From positions 690,026-754,025 of the forward strand of contig JAOWBW010000159.1 of assembly GCA_026119855.1 (NCBI GenBank): DNA of 64,000 bases. Reading direction: 5' to 3'. A program made the position numbers and the translations under genes. The notes under the pieces were generated by a model that searched no databases, was not told where the DNA came from, and saw only the letters and a program-made list of their open reading frames with translations. Source of the DNA: Campanula takesimana. Lineage: Eukaryota > Streptophyta > Magnoliopsida > Asterales > Campanulaceae. Below, in pieces: positions 62,860 to 64,000 of this stretch (its first letter is position 1; the number at the start of each line of letters is the position of its first letter).

Positions 62860-62869
62860 AATTACTAAG

Positions 62870-63853
62870 TGGTGGAGTTACAAATTTGAGGTAAGTTGTA
62901 CAGTGTGACTTGCACAAACAGTTAGATTATTCAAGGATTTAAATTCATTTTCCCACAAAATAAAACAGTAAAAAAATGTACAATCAGGTTCCAAATCGTA
63001 AACTTTATTAAAATAGTCAGGTAGACATGCATATTTTGACTTTAAAGTGTTGCTGAAGTAGGTATATATGTACCTAACGTTGACTATTTCACTTCATCTA
63101 ATGGGCATTGGACTAAGTATCCTAATCTAAATATTCAACGATTGTAATTTTTAACTTAATAATTAAATCAATCCTATTAACATAACATAGAGAGGAAAAA
63201 GAAGAATTAACAATAAAGTACGTACAAGAAGTGGCATGTCTTCCGGGAAAGTATTGATTTGCATACCCACTAGTCGCATTAATTTGGTCTTCTTGTTAGT
63301 AGTGAAGTTACACTAAACCATTCCACTCCATGTTTCCTAATAAAATTTCATTTCTTTAAAATAAATATAAATAAAATTCGTAATAAAATTTTCATTAATA
63401 TAAAAAATAAATTAATAAAAATTATAAATAGTTATTATGAATATGATAAATATGCCTCATTTCTTTTTATGAAACAGGACTTTATAAGAGGACATAAAAA
63501 TTACGGAACCTTAACACTCTATATCCCCATGATCAAATTGATCATTATCTTAAGATTGAATGGCACAAACCACAATGTTAGTGATTTATTTGTAAGACTG
63601 ACCAATTTAATAATATAGTGTTATCTTGTTAATTTAATTAAATTAATGTTCATAATTTGTGAATCTCAAAATATAAATAAAGATGAAATTTCAAATTCGA
63701 ATTTGAATCCTCTGCATTTATAAGCTGATTTGCGGCTATTGGTCTTTGAGTCAGATACTTATTGCGAAGGGCAATTGTTATAATGTACTTTATTCAGTCC
63801 AAAATAATTGTCTCTTTTGAAATTTGCATAACTTTTGAAAGAAGTAATTACAA
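62870..63853. other. Non-coding spacer
   Basis: AT-rich; no gene or bounded repeat recognised. Confidence 0.4.
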
Positions 63854-64000
63854 CTCCCTCCGCCCCAAAATACTTGCAGTTCTAGGATATATTCTTTGTC
63901 TCAAAATACTTGCAATTTTGTAGTTTCCCATAAAACATTGGCTCATTTTGGCTAAACTGCCCTCATTTATGATGATTAGTTGTGACTGTAAAATCATTTA
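63854..64000. mobile_element. Stowaway-type MITE cut by the window end
   Basis: CTCCCTCCGCCCCAAAATAC and repeated CAAAATACTTGCA words match the 14071-14330 element. The right end lies beyond the window. Confidence 0.65.

Overview
This is nuclear DNA of a flowering plant, most likely a eudicot. The evidence is intron-rich genes with GT-AG junctions, AT-rich introns and spacers, Stowaway-type MITEs with CTCCCTCCG/CGGAGGGAG ends, hAT MITEs, MULE-like elements and a Ty1-copia retrotransposon with a tRNA-Met primer site. I cannot fix the genus; an asterid is a weak guess. No tRNA, rRNA, CRISPR array or bacterial-type operon was seen.

Four protein-coding genes can be assembled exon by exon. (1) 252-12762 (+): a mitochondrial OXA1-type inner-membrane insertase, 9 exons, 458 aa. 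(2) 15131-29112 (+): a long-chain acyl-CoA synthetase of the LACS4 type, 19 exons, 658 aa, with two consecutive GC-AG introns. (3) 30110-35851 (-): a leucine-rich-repeat protein, 6 exons, 591 aa, convergent with LACS; its true last exon is a separate 77-bp exon. (4) 37456-44261 (-): a class C glycosyl hydrolase family 9 endoglucanase with signal peptide, catalytic domain and C-terminal CBM49, 9 exons, 627 aa. The genes do not form a pathway. From memory, the LACS/LRR pair is also adjacent in Arabidopsis (At4g23850/At4g23840), which would be conserved microsynteny.

From about 44.5 kb to the end no host gene was recognised. The segment holds Stowaway-type MITEs, a candidate TRIM retrotransposon (about 46.0-46.8 kb), a nested stack at 51.75-59.4 kb (a GTGCCAGT-rich repeat split by a MULE, itself split by a Copia element with 469-bp LTRs that read as identical), and a second MULE with a perfect 10-bp target duplication (61623-62859).

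The most interesting structures are in introns. LACS intron 8 holds two inverted copies of an 830-bp hAT-like element. Their 8-bp target duplications are swapped between copies, which is the footprint of an inversion by recombination between the two elements. The OXA1 introns carry an almost complete 1-kb foldback, Stowaway-in-Stowaway nesting and a hAT MITE inserted in the loop of another inverted repeat. I found no convincing wholly new biological system.
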